Shown here: piece after piece, positions 1 to 11,333 of the stretch
Numbering within the stretch: the stretch's first letter is position 1
Layout: the number at the start of each line of letters is the position of its first letter
The notes under the pieces: model-generated
The model's database searches: none
What the model was told of the DNA's origin: nothing
Seen by the model: only the letters and a program-made list of their open reading frames with translations
From: Pseudevernia furfuracea
Lineage: Eukaryota; Ascomycota; Lecanoromycetes; Lecanorales; Parmeliaceae
Direction: 5' to 3'
Assembly (NCBI GenBank): GCA_022315425.1
Contig: JAIUPT010000020.1
Coordinates: 1,054,001 to 1,118,000 of the forward strand
DNA: 64,000 bases
Program-made: the position numbers and the translations under genes

Positions 1-1397
1 GAATTGAAGGAAGGCCACAAGTGCGATCATGACAACCGCTGCAGTCGTCGATTGCGTTACCCGAGCTAAGATCTCAACAGCTGAGAACTGATCGTTCGAT
101 ATGGAGTCAATGTTCACCTCGCAGAACAGAAGAGCCAATGGTATTCCGAATACAAGGGCGCCGTTAATGACGACACTGGCTACCATAGAACGTGCGACGC
201 TAATAAATGCATTTCGAATCCCCTCCGAAATCTGCAGGGTTTGGATCAGCACTGTAAGATTCGCCTCAAAGAGGGGGTTATGACCTACATGTACGGCACC
301 ATCAGTTCATAATACTTAGGTCAGCTTGGTTAAAAAAGTAACACGGGGAAGACAAACCAACGAACGCCGCTGCATTGCCATTGATTCCAACAAAAAAGGC
401 CAGTGTCAATGCACCCCAACCGCCTTCGTTCAAGAAGGTAGCAAAGACTTTGTCTGCCGTCACATGCGGACTCAGGTAGGTACACAACCGGCAAGAGGAT
501 AGCGACAAAAGCTAGGATATGATTTAAGGATGAGAACCTCCATGTATGGCAGTGCGGCACAGAAGAGGGTGTTTATTCCCACGCAAGACAGTAATAGCCC
601 CCAATAAATGAGTGTTCATTGCCACCTTTCAGGCGAGTATTTTTTCTGGGCCTTGGCAGCTAGATTTTGGATCAGACTACTGACAACGAACGATGTCGCT
701 GCGAAAGCCGCGATCCAGCCCGCTACCGTGAGCCACCCTGTACGGATGAGATAATGACCAGGAAACCAAGGTTATGACAGCCACACCTGTGCTGTAGCTC
801 AGGTATCTTCGCACCCGAGAAGGCGAAAGGATGCTGACCCAGTAATATTGTCCGCCCGCAGTCGGTGCCATCGAGGATAACTCGCCAATGACGATGGACA
901 CAGAGAGGGTCCCCACCCAGCAGGATATCAAGCTGTAGACCACAAACCCACTGGCCATCCACTATGTACGATAAGACTTGAGCATGGGAAATTTCTCTTC
1001 AATTGGCAGGGAGGCGCAAGTCTATTCGACTTGACGAAGTGGAAACGCGCACTCACTTCCGGTATCCGGGGAAGAAGTTCCTGTCGGGGTTGTGACTAGT
1101 CTTTGACAAATTTTGGGCGATAGGGACCTACGCTATCGTTCCCTCCCAGGTGGACATTAGACTACAAGCGAACCCTGTCATACTGAGCAAGCCGAAGTTC
1201 CTCTGTCCCAAATCAGCTTACTTGAGGGGTTCACTGGACCAGCTAAAGTCACTTGCCTTGAGAATCTGTTTCTTTCCGAGTCTCAATAGAGCCGCGCGAT
1301 CTGCATCCATCTCCGCGCGGTTGGCAGGTGCAGCACCTCTATTGGCGCCGTTGGAGCTAAAGTCATGGAGGCCGTACTTCGCTTGCTCGAGAGCCAT
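1..1397 (-). pseudogene. Decayed fungal amino-acid permease (APC family), running off the left edge
   Basis: Read from the minus strand, this is the N-terminal half of a GABA/choline-type amino-acid permease. It opens with ATG at 1397 and the family-typical leader ending LGKKQILK. An intron follows, then NFGLLSMTGFACSL, then TM segments with ELSSMAPTAGGQYYWVS. The rest (WIAAFAATSFVVSSLI, FATFLNEGGWGALTLAFFVG, EGIRNAFISVARSMVASVV) is recognisable only by changing frame and passing stop codons. The glycine-rich stretch normally following WEG is missing or garbled. I therefore call it a pseudogene rather than an intron-rich gene. The 3' half lies outside the window, so a functional C-terminus cannot be excluded, but the reading-frame breaks at about 600-760 are not explained by GT-AG introns. 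Confidence 0.75.
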
Positions 1398-2219
1398 GTT
1401 AGACTGGGATGAGTAGCGAGGGAGGGAAAAGTATGTGCTCGTGGAGACTGGTCTGCTAAGTTGTGCCTCTGAAAAGAAAATAACGGAAATATAGCGTCAC
1501 GAGAAATGGCCTATGACACGGTCAAGTTAGAACCCTGCAAGCGAATGACATGGTTACATTGGGACATCGGTTATGGCATCCGTGGCCCACACAGGGACAC
1601 ACCGACGAAGAGAGAGAAAAATTCTGGGGAATTTGGCCGTTCGCACGGCTAAAGGATCCTTGCATGAAGTAAATGTAAGAGCAGGGTTCATAAGAGAATG
1701 TGGTAAAAGTCTTGCATAGAGAGGGAGGCTGCGGATACTAAGTTCTGGCAAGCAAATTTGGAAGTCTTGTAAATTATGCGCGCTGCCAGAAACAGAGTGA
1801 CCGTTGTAATAAAGTTTCCCAGAAATATAGTCATGTCAAGTGAGAAGGGGCCGTTCTTTATGTCTTCAACGTTCTTGATTCGTCGTTCCTGGATAGGAGA
1901 TGCCAATTTATCACCCACAAAAATATGCACAGATGAAAAGAAGGGAGCTTTCATACTTGCCCATCCACGGGAGGTTGCATGAGATGATGATGGTTCGATG
2001 CACTTTTAGGCACTACTGCCTTGACCTTGAAACGGGTTGTTTGAAAATACTTTCGATCTTGTGCTTTGGTATCTCTTGCCAGTATGCGTGTCATGCGTCA
2101 ATAATACTCCTTAGAGGGGCAACAGTATGGGACTGTTCCACGGAGGATCGGTCTTGCCTGGGATATAGACCCCTGACGTAGGCCTCCACATGTCGTAGAA
2201 GAGCTCTGGCGTAAGGGCT

Positions 2220-2410
2220 ACAAATAATGCCGCACTGCTATGGACAGTACGTCAATCATAGCCGGAAATTGGTCGCTCGATACGGACTCAATGTTCAGGT
2301 TGTAGATTAGGAGGACTAGTAGTATTCCAAATTGCAGGGCGCCGTCAGTGAAGACACTGGCTACCATAGAACGTGCGACTTCGATGGGTGCATTCTGAAC
2401 CTCTTCCCCC
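2220..2410 (-). pseudogene. Second amino-acid permease fragment, a partial duplicate of the first
   Basis: On the minus strand this stretch encodes EEVQNAPIEVARSMVASV, followed by DGALQFGILLVLLIYNLN and SSDQFPAMIDVLS. It aligns residue for residue with EGIRNAFISVARSMVASV of the decayed permease at about 100-250. A long run of identical bases around GCTACCATAGAACGTGCGAC is shared by both copies. No flanking permease exons are recognisable, so it is an isolated fragment of about 190 bp. Its orientation is the same as that of the first copy, which suggests tandem duplication followed by decay. Confidence 0.75.
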
Positions 2411-2436
2411 ATCTTTGAGCAAGGTACCACAATCAT

Positions 2437-3473
2437 CTAGCAAATAATCGCTTCACAGAACCTTGAGTTCAGCCAATTCATCAAGATGCACACAAAACAA
2501 CACGGCCACCCGAGATGGATGAGCAGTAATTCGGCTCCGTTGGTTTAATATCATGAAGAAGTTTCCCGAAATGCTCGGCTTCTGAAAGCAAGACTAGCGC
2601 TGATAGCTCGAGAGGTCGCAGAATTTTAGCACGTCTCTATCATTCTCCGCGTTCTACTTTAGTCCGGCTGCAAATGCCAGCTTTGCAAGGGATAAGACCG
2701 ATGAGGGGGACAAGACTGACGACGGCCGAAAGCGCTCCTGTATTCCCGTGGATTTAGATGGACATTGAACTGCTGGCATAGTAAGGTACTCTGCTTACCC
2801 AATGAGCAAGGTCAGAGACACAGTCTGCTGCTATGCGGAGATTGGGTGAAGAGTATTGAGTATTCGGAAAGAATGCAAGTCGCGCGCACACCTATAGAGG
2901 GTTGTAACGGGATCTACTACCGACCCAAACTGGGTGCTTGGATGCAATTGTGCTGCGCTCCCGAGGGTACGGTATTGTACCTGACTCGTACGAAAAAGCT
3001 GTACTCGTACAGCATAGAGATAAATAGGCATTGTTGCCTGGCATGACCTGCAGAGACATGGAAAGGCTCGGAGATTGCACGCTGTCAAGCTTCTGTATTC
3101 GATCAATAATCACTCATTGATTGCGAGAAAATCTACTAGTAGATGAGAGAAATCGATATCTGCTACAGGTGATATCTGGTCTGCCGTAAACTAGCCTCCC
3201 GATGGAATAATTCCGCATTGAGTCTATGAGCAGTACATCAGTCGCTCGAGTCCAACAAGTGTACCTCTATCTTATATATTCAGCAACAGCAAGGAAAAGA
3301 GTGACAGCATGTCAACAAAATCCGGGATGAAAGATTTATCCGCACAAATGACCTTGTCGATTTCTCTCCAAGTACCAGTACGCACACGTATCTGAAGTCT
3401 GCACCCAGACCGAGACAAACCATTGCGCTTGGCGCTGCAGGTGGGAAGCTACATTGCTCCCTGGTGACCTCGA
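2437..3473. other. Intergenic, nothing recognised
   Basis: About 1 kb between the permease relics and the NYN gene. Only short overlapping open frames on both strands, with no conserved motif, tRNA-like fold or convincing repeat. Confidence 0.5.
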
Positions 3474-5073
3474 ATGATTTCAAGATCAGGGGAGGATGAT
3501 TGGGACTTTGGGCCCGTCTTCGATCTCATCCATTCCCTTTCAATCAGCAGCGGAGAACATGCACACCATTGGGCACTCTCCAGTGACGCAGACTCCGACC
3601 AGCCTGTACAAGCAACGTGTACTGCTGCAGCCAAACCGGGCGAACAAGAATCACAGCTTGGAGATTTCGACAAGATCTGGCAATATTTTGGCCAACCTCC
3701 AGATCTGCCGGCCCACACAGTCACTACTGGCTCTTTGCCCAGCTTGATCGACGTCTGGGATGGACAGGCTGCCAGTGAACAGCGTATACTCAAAGCAGTG
3801 AGATGGCAGGATGATATCGAGTGTGCGAACCTCGCAGACAATGACGAGAATTTCCGCGCTCCAGACTTGTCGCAATTGACTAAGCAGCAAAGAAAGAAGG
3901 CGCGGAGAAAGCAGAGACACGAGGAGCAAGAGGCATTGGCTGGACGGCTCATGAATAGGAAAGCTCTCCCAAGTGGCAGTGAAGATGAGTCAGGGAAAGA
4001 TGTGCAAGAGCCGAAAACTCCAGATAGGAGCGGTGTCATCTACCATATCCTTCACGGAACTCCTCCACCGAATGGTACTGGCCGGTTGCGGTCTGGAAAG
4101 CTTTTCAGGAACCAGGATCCCGATGATGCCGGAGCCTTACCTGCCACCGCTTCAGCGTCCGCCAAACAAGTCATACAGATCTTGAAGCCCGTCAGGGAAA
4201 GCACGCTTGAAGTTGCAGCAGCGAAGAAGAAGAAATTGATGTCAATGCTCAATGAGAAGTTTATAGACGACAGACAGTATCTCAGCAATTTGTCTTTCAC
4301 CGCAAACATTGCTAGCGGTACAGATGCCCCTGCAGAAGGCATCCATGTTTTCGTTGACGCATCAAACGTAGGCGACATCCACCCAGCCCCAGCCACTCTT
4401 TCGCCGCTAACAAATATCCGTACAGATAATGATAGGTTTCCACGACGCCCTCAAATTGGCTCGTGGCCAACCCATCGCCCATCGCATCCGCCGCCAACCC
4501 CTCTCCTTCCACAACCTTTCCCTAATCCTTGAACGCGGCCGTCCCACCGCGAAACGCATCGTCGTCGGCTCCGACAACTTCCCAGCTATGCTGGAAGCGA
4601 AGCAAATCGGCTACGAAACAAACATATTGGACAGAGTACATAAAGCGAAGGAGTTGACTCCTCGCCAGAAGAGATATTCGAATTCAAACGGGAACATTGG
4701 CCCCGGAGGTGGGCAATCAGGCACAGGCAGCGGCTCAGAAACGACCGCCGCAGTGCAGTACGCGCCAGAGAAGTGGGTGGAACAGGCGGTCGATGAGATT
4801 CTGCATCTGAAAATGATGGAGAGTGTCGTTGACGCCGAAGAACCCTCGACGATGGTGCTTGCTACCGGAGACGCAGCTGAGGCTGAGTACTCTGGAGGCT
4901 TTTTGAAAATGGTGGAAAGGGCGCTGGGGAAGGGGTGGAAGGTGGAGCTGGCGAGCTTCAAGCACAACACTAGTGGTGCTTATAAGAGGAGGGACTTCAG
5001 GCAGAAGTGGGGGGAGAGGTTCAAGATCGTGGAGTTGGATGATTTTGTGGAGGTGTTGTTGGGGAGTGAATGA
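3474..5073 (+). CDS. NYN-domain (PIN-like) predicted RNase, 2 exons
   Basis: Predicted 513-aa protein from exons 3474-4367 and 4426-5073, with a 58-bp intron GTAGGC...TACAG. Splicing joins FVDASN to IMIGFHDALKLARG, rebuilding the first strand and helix of a NYN/limkain-type nuclease domain (residues about 290-510). Further domain signatures are RIVVGSDNFPAMLEAKQIGYE, MVLATGDAAEAEY and WKVELASFKHNTS. The aspartates in FVDASN, VGSDN and ATGDA are the likely metal-binding acidic residues. The N-terminal 290 residues are acidic and low in structure, with a basic KQQRKKARRKQRHEEQE segment near residue 140. Such proteins are thought to act in RNA processing or turnover; the substrate is unknown. 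Without splicing the frame ends in a proline-rich tail, so the intron is well supported. Confidence 0.85.
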
Positions 5074-5450
5074 GCGACCGTGTTGCTTGTCGTGTTGCTT
5101 TACAACTTTTCGACGTCTTGAACGTCTTTTCCTTATCGCTAAGGGCATCAGCACCGCTGGGTTACTGACCACTTTTGTACGGGAGGTCCAGGCATGGCTT
5201 TGTTTGCTTGGGTTAGGGTTCGAAAAAGATCGTGCCCGCAAGATGTACTCTCACTTCAATGTCTTCTGATTTGGGAAAAATACCGATGAATCTTGGTCTT
5301 GCAGAGCAGGTGGAGTCACAAATGCTGATCTATGAATATGTGAATCAACTAGAGCCTTGGTGTCGTCATGCTCAGGCTAAAAACACAATAATAACCAGGT
5401 ATATACATGGTGATGCAATGCTGCAACGGACCGAATGCTGCCAGCTCTGA
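5074..5450. other. Intergenic between convergent genes
   Basis: About 380 bp separating the 3' ends of the NYN gene and the F-box relic. No gene or repeat seen. Confidence 0.4.
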
Positions 5451-6547
5451 CCTATTCCTCTTCAGACCATTTAGCCTCTTGCAAATATCCAGCGGGGAGC
5501 TCTGATGACCATGGCTCTCCTCGGAAGATAAATCCGGAGAGTACGTAGTTGATAGCAGCATCCCACATTATCGGAAGCATATTGTGCTCCGAGTCCCAGC
5601 ACCACACAAAGAGATTGCCAACCACTCACAACTCCAGTGCTTTCTTCCCATGTATGCCGGCGAAGACTTTCTTCCAAGTTCCCGACTTCAGTGTCACCAT
5701 ATCGAGATAGAGACTTTCTAGACTTGCGCTATGCCGGTCCATGAAATCGACAAGATCATCGCCATTGACCATGAGACCGTATATCAATGACGTGCTTGAG
5801 GCTGGACCATTGAACCGTATGGAAGATAGCATCGAAAAAAACCATGAAAACTAGTTATTTGTTGCTCACCTGAAGGGATTGGACATTAGCGGCGTATTCG
5901 AGGAAGTTGGCTAAGAAGACTGTACCAATGACCTGGCCAAGATGTACCGGACAAATAGCTTCTAAACTCAGGGTCAAGTACTTCAAGCCGAGAAGAGCCT
6001 TCTTGCTTGCTTCAAGAGCACATGGATAGATGTCGACGAGAGTAGCATCGAACGAGCCATAATTGTTGTCTAGATATAGGCCCAGTCCCGTGAACGCGGC
6101 CAGAGCGTAATGTAGTAGTCTGTCTGCACTGGCCCTGGCTTCGACTTGTTGCTCATGAATCTTGCTGTACTCTACAAATCCAGCATCAAGTTTCTCCTGA
6201 GACAAGGAACGTTTCCCGTCCGTGCCAAAACCCCATCCCTCTCGACTGTTGCCGGTGAACGTGATGCCTCTGACCCAAGCCTCGTAATCCTCCTTGACAA
6301 GCAGATCGGCGGAGAGAAACTTAGGGAAAATTTTCAGTACTCGGACCATTCGTCGATAACTTGGGTGATCGGCCAAGGCTTTAAGTTTGGCGAAGCTGTC
6401 TTCTTTCATGTAGAGCCAAACGTCATGAAACAGGTACTCTGGGGCAAGATTCGCGAAAGCTCGACAGGAAGACTCGTAGTCGGCATATTCGATCTCAGAC
6501 AACTCCAACAAAATGAACTGAAGAATCTCTGGTGGCATTCGGTCCAT
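5451..6547 (-). pseudogene. F-box protein, internally truncated and frame-broken
   Basis: Exon 1 (ATG at 6547) reads MDRMPPEILQFILLELSE, a typical fungal F-box start, and continues intact for about 225 residues to VQSLQ. A good donor follows (GTGAGC at 5869). The C-terminal parts are recognisable: HGLMVNGDDLVDFMDRHSASLESL in one frame (about 5630-5790), and AINYVLSGFIFRGEPW ending at the stop at 5451 in another. No combination of GT-AG introns I tried joins all three pieces in frame. The central repeat region usual in this family (several dozen residues) is also absent. I infer a pseudogene or a strongly rearranged allele; a functional short form made of exon 1 alone is possible. Confidence 0.6.
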
Positions 6548-7785
6548 CTTGGCTGGTGGTTGGGCTCGGAGGCAGGAGTACTGAGGTGGATTAAAGATCA
6601 CTGAGCTTGTTGAAGGAGGTGAAGATGGATGAGAATTGCCCTATTGTCAGCGGTTTCAGTGAGCGGAATAGACCAATCGACCGTACATGTCAACCAACAA
6701 CTTTTCTTGACATGGAGCGAAATCAAGGATTGCATACAGTGCAGACAGAAACAACTTGTGGGGATAGATGGTGGTTGAAGGAAAGTTCATCAGGTAATAT
6801 TTACGCAGAACTTCATCACAAGTTGTTTCACTTAGAAGGCACGAAGGGGCAAATATGTAAGCAAACACAACTTGAAAGTGCACCCTAAGCCGACTTCTTG
6901 TAGTATCATAGTATCATCATCGTAGCATTGTCGCCGTCAAAGTCACTCATCCACCCATACTCCTTCCCTCTCTACACAACCGTCCACTACTGTTTGTTCA
7001 ACCCAACAGCACCCTTGGTCTTATCACCACTGTATAGGCATCAGACAGTCTGGCTTTTGCAGAGGAACCACGCAGCCCTCACCCTTTCTCGACGGTGCTA
7101 TTTATGTTCTTGTCCTTCATACGCTGAGCGGTGGACTTATTGGAGTCACCACTAAAGAAGGAATCAGGTATTGCAATGCCATCGTCCTTTGACGGACCTC
7201 TACCGTGCAAAACGGTCTGCGCCATCAACAACGCTTTTTTTGAGCTCCTGCTGCGTGGACTTGAGGTGAGAATCCGGATTCATCCCTTCTTTGGCGCCTA
7301 TGATGAGTCAGCGATCGCCAGGACCTTGTGGTCTGGCCTAGCGTACGTGATGAGGACATGCTTGCTAATGTTGTAAGCTCTTTGACTTCCTATCACTTGA
7401 TTCATTCAAATGGGGAAAGCAAGTGCATGTTCAGGTTTAAGTGGAAGCTGAAGCTGGGAAAGCTCGCCTACACGCGGCATGACGCAGGGAGTCGCTTGTC
7501 TAGGCAGCTGCAAAAGCCCAAGCAACCATTGGTGCATTCAATGCAGGTCATCGTGGCAGGATCTCCCTCGATTACGTGCCTAGAGATGATCCAATAAGCA
7601 AATAGAATGCTGCGACCTTTATACCGTCCAGGGAGACTCTCAAAACTGGATTTCTGCAAGGGAGGATACCCAGCAGCTTCATTTGCAGCCGCCTGACTGC
7701 TCAAGGAATCGGTTCAGCCTCGCCCAGAGCCAAAGAATGAACGTCAATCTATAAGACACCAGCTTTCCTGGATTGTGGGGCCACT
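6548..7785. other. Intergenic, nothing recognised
   Basis: About 1.2 kb. Several 60-90 residue open frames occur on both strands but none shows a conserved motif, and they overlap each other. The upstream promoter of the F-box relic would lie at the left end. Confidence 0.45.
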
Positions 7786-8631
7786 ATGCAAATACTCAAC
7801 GCTCCTCAAGCTGTACTCAAGATGTCGAGCACCACTACTAACAATACCTGCATCGTCTACGGCTCCGGCTGCGCTTCTCCCACCAATATACCGTCCTTTG
7901 TCGACGATCAAGCCTGCCTCTGCGGCCTCCTTGAGTCTCGCTCGACGCTGCCTAACAATGGCGAGCACATCGAGCTCTGGCGCTGTATTGGGAATGCGTC
8001 GGATAACGTCGAGAATGGGGGAAATGGCAAGTGGTACAATACCAGTCTTCCGAGTCAAGAGATATCGGGTATCAGCCAGCCTCAGAACTGGTAAGATCTC
8101 CCTAGGCCCGGAACCTCTCATCTTTGCGTCCTCAAGGGCCCCGATATGTGTCCCGGGTGTACCCTACAAGAGACACATGTTTCATGACTCCGATCCCTGT
8201 CTAAAGAGAGTAGGTGCTGATTGGAGGTCTCCATCAGGGGCGAGAATCCGCCAGACTTGAGCCAAGCCTACGTGCTCCTGGAAAATAATGGCCAAGCTGT
8301 GTATGAGGAGTTGAGATCGCAGGGCTCAATCAATTTGGTCGGTTCGGATAAGGATTGCACTGGGATGAACGATACATCTCTGTCTGAACAATACTATGCA
8401 AGAGGAAAGGGGGTTCCGAAGCCGTCGTCTACAAGCACGTCTTTGACGCCGACAGTAAAAACTGCGACTGAGACATCTGCCACAGCATCCACCACGTCAA
8501 CGGCATCACCTTCAAAGGCCGCTGCACCAGCAAAAGGGAAGGAAAAATCGTCAGGCATACATCAAGTTTCTTTGAAATCTACATTTCTTGTGGGACTGAT
8601 CCTTGCACCATTGTTTGGGCTACTGGTGTAA
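7786..8631 (+). CDS. Cys-containing, Ser/Thr-rich protein with GPI-like tail, 2 exons
   Basis: Predicted 232 aa from exons 7786-8090 and 8238-8631, with an intron GTAAGA...CATCAG of 147 bp; reading phase is kept across the split TGG codon. The N-terminal 150 residues carry six cysteines (for example CIVYGSGCASPT and DDQACLCGLLESR) and several Asn-X-Ser/Thr sites. Next comes a Ser/Thr/Ala-rich stalk (about 160-205), and the protein ends in a short hydrophobic tail, STFLVGLILAPLFGLLV, preceded by small residues. This is the layout of a fungal GPI-anchored wall or membrane protein. I do not see a convincing signal peptide at the chosen start, so an upstream exon may be missing. No family assignment. 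Confidence 0.6.
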
Positions 8632-10054
8632 GGGCTCGAAATGCGATAAGCTTCTTTACGACCTAAGAGGGACCATGAAGCAAGTCAATTACCTTAGGTA
8701 TGAGAGTATGAAGGAATTATGAAGCGGAAAATCAATCAAGTGATCATGAAGGTTGTTATGGCAGTGTTGGCAGTTAAGTTTTTTAACGGCCAGACAATTG
8801 AGTTTCAATAGTGCTCGTCTCTCAGCCCGCGGATTTAGGCACAGGGTACCGGTATCTTTTCAACATGGCTCTGACTCTGGCATACGGATTCGAGACAATA
8901 TTAATCTTGGACTCTCTCTCTGTGTTTCATCATGAATGGACGCTTGCGCATTCACACTATTTATTTTTTTCTTTCTCTCTTTGTTTTGGCCAGAGTCTAG
9001 ACCGAAGAACCTTCTTTTCTTGTTCTATCGGATGAAGATGGATGAAGATGGATGAATGATGCATTGGTGCGGATAATTATGTTGTATTTTTGCCCAGAAA
9101 GATTGCTCGCGAAAAGATGCAGAAGACCACAACCTGACCTACGGTACTCACAGGATCTTTTAACCCATTTTATGGCTGATGTACATGATGTACCGGTTGA
9201 TAAAACCAAGTCACTCCTTGTCGCCCTCGGGGCAAATATTTCGATAAATGATGCAAGCAGCAAGGCATTAATTAGACAAGGTAAAAAGAGGACACTTTGG
9301 CCCAATAGGACGCATTCCCGTATTTCCGGCCAAGGGAAACAAACGAAAACGGTTTGTTGCCAACTTTTCAATCCCGCATACCTATCTGCATGCGTCCAAC
9401 CATTTCCAAAACTATTGTCCGCACAGCTCCAAAGTGTCCAAAGTGTCAAAACCGGCCAAATCGACAGCGAATAATAATGCTGCGCGCTTTCAATATCAGA
9501 GCCAACTTTGCTTGGATCGGCTCACCGTTGTGCTATTCACTTGATCGCGCAGGACAAACGCCACTTGTTTCGCCTATCTGTACCTACTTGATTGGGGCTA
9601 CGACCAAATGTCATCCTGCAGCGACACCACGCTACTTTGAAAGGACCCGCCAATAAAACAAAACCCTACCTTGTCAAGCACGCGAGGCCTTTCGTACCTC
9701 ATACCAGTCTAGGACCATCAACAATACCTTGTCATTAGATTATCGTGCTTTAGCCATTCCTATGTGGCCATGCTTGCGCGCGATATCGGGAGAGCCGGAC
9801 AATTGACCAAATTTTCTTAAAATAAGGGGCTACGAAAAAGACCGAGTACCGCATTACTCTCTACTGCTCGCACCACTCTAGATTTTCCATTGGTCCCTGC
9901 AGCGATAGCAATAGCATTTAATGGCACTACCCAATACGTTTTACCCCACTGCTACCCAGATTGTGCATCTTCAACACATCGCGTATAGACCTTGTATGCC
10001 CCCTCCAGCTCAACGTTCAATCTCTAATCCCGTGTTAACGACGCCAACGCCGAC
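8632..10054. other. Intergenic, nothing recognised
   Basis: About 1.4 kb between the GPI-like gene and the rhodopsin-domain gene. It contains a short repeat of GATGAAGATG at about 9031-9050. Open frames on both strands lack motifs. Confidence 0.45.
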
Positions 10055-11333
10055 ATGTCAGAACTAATGCCCACGCAGGCATCCTGCAATGAGAACCAAG
10101 GGCCTATGCTCCTGGCTTTGGGCTACGCCCTTTTATTCACTGCTATCAGTTCCGTGGTGCTACGGTTGTATGTCAAGCTGGGTCTCGACAACGGCGTCAG
10201 ATCGGACGACTATACTATAGTAGCCAGCTTGGTGAGTCAAAATTCAACCAAACCACCTTTTGGAGCTTCACTGACTGTCTTGTAGATCGCCGGGATCATC
10301 GGAGTTGGCTGCCTAACTAAATTTGTACTCATAGGCCTGGGAAGACATATTTATTGCCTACCTCTCGAACAGGTTCCTCTGGTGCTGAAATGGAGCGTCG
10401 TTTCGCAAATATTCAATATCATTGGGATCGGCCTAGCTAAGATATCCGTGTGTCTCTGCGTCTTACGCATCATCGGCCGGACCCGAAAGCACCTTGCGAT
10501 TTTTCTCTGGGTGGTGATCGCTTTTTGTGCTGCCAGTCACTTTGCACAGGTCATGCTGTTTCTTGTGCAATGCCGGCCGATGGCCGCGATCTGGAACCCT
10601 CACATCCATGGAAAATGCTTTTCTCCTCACATCACCTACTTAGTGGGCTATATAGGGTTTGGACTTGACGCCTTTACCGATCTCGTCTGCGCTGCTATCC
10701 CAATCTTCATACTGCACCGGCTGCAGATGAATGTGCGCACCAAAGCCGCTCTTTGTAAGTCATGTTTTCGGAGCTTTTTGGCTTCATTGTGATTGCCTTT
10801 TGGGTCGTAGCACGATTTGCGGAAGCAAGCCATTCCTAAGACTGGTCGCACGACTCGAGTTGTATCCTAAAGAGATATGCTGACTCGGAAATATTCAAGG
10901 CTGTCTCATCGGCCTCGGCTCTCTTACGGCAGGCTGCGCGATAGCGAAAGCAATCACGCTGAAGGGCGTCTTCTCTGAAGACTATACTTGGGGACTCTGG
11001 AAGCCTGCAGTATGCACGATCATCGAGCACCTGACATCCGTAACACTCGTCTCTTTACCAGCCCTCAGACCCTTCTTCACCAAGGTTCTTGGCGGTGCCA
11101 CCTCTCGGGGAGGCTCGGGCAAGCGATCAGTCAAGCACAGCCCTCGATGGACTCCTGCGGTTTCAGGGGACGTTTACGCCCTCGACACATCGCTCAAGTG
11201 CGACGACCCCGAGCAGGCCACGCCACCATCGCATCAGAACGAAATCATGCGGACGACGGAATTCCGCTTGAGTGAGCACACTTCGGAAAGTGGCGACCGA
11301 CACATGGGAGACTACTGGCCTTTGCCGCCTTGA
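10055..11333 (+). CDS. Rhodopsin-domain integral membrane protein (Pth11/SAT4-like), 3 exons
   Basis: Predicted 359 aa from exons 10055-10231, 10286-10754 and 10900-11333; all phases agree. About seven hydrophobic segments are visible, beginning with LLALGYALLFTAISSVVLRL. Hallmarks of the fungal rhodopsin/SAT4 domain are LDNGVRSDDYTIVASL (a D-D-Y motif after TM1), AKISVCLCVLRIIG, CRPMAAIWNPHIHGKC, DAFTDLVCAAIPIFIL and EHLTSVTLVSLPALRP. The C-terminal 75 residues are hydrophilic and probably cytoplasmic. Some relatives (Pth11) act as surface receptors in plant pathogens, but no CFEM domain is present and the ligand here is unknown. Intron 2 (145 bp) is long for this gene and could hide a small extra exon. 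Confidence 0.85.

Noticed and set aside
8997..9474. Over 140-residue frames on both strands at 9.0-9.5 kb
   Set aside because: Mutually overlapping antisense frames without domains or plausible splice context.
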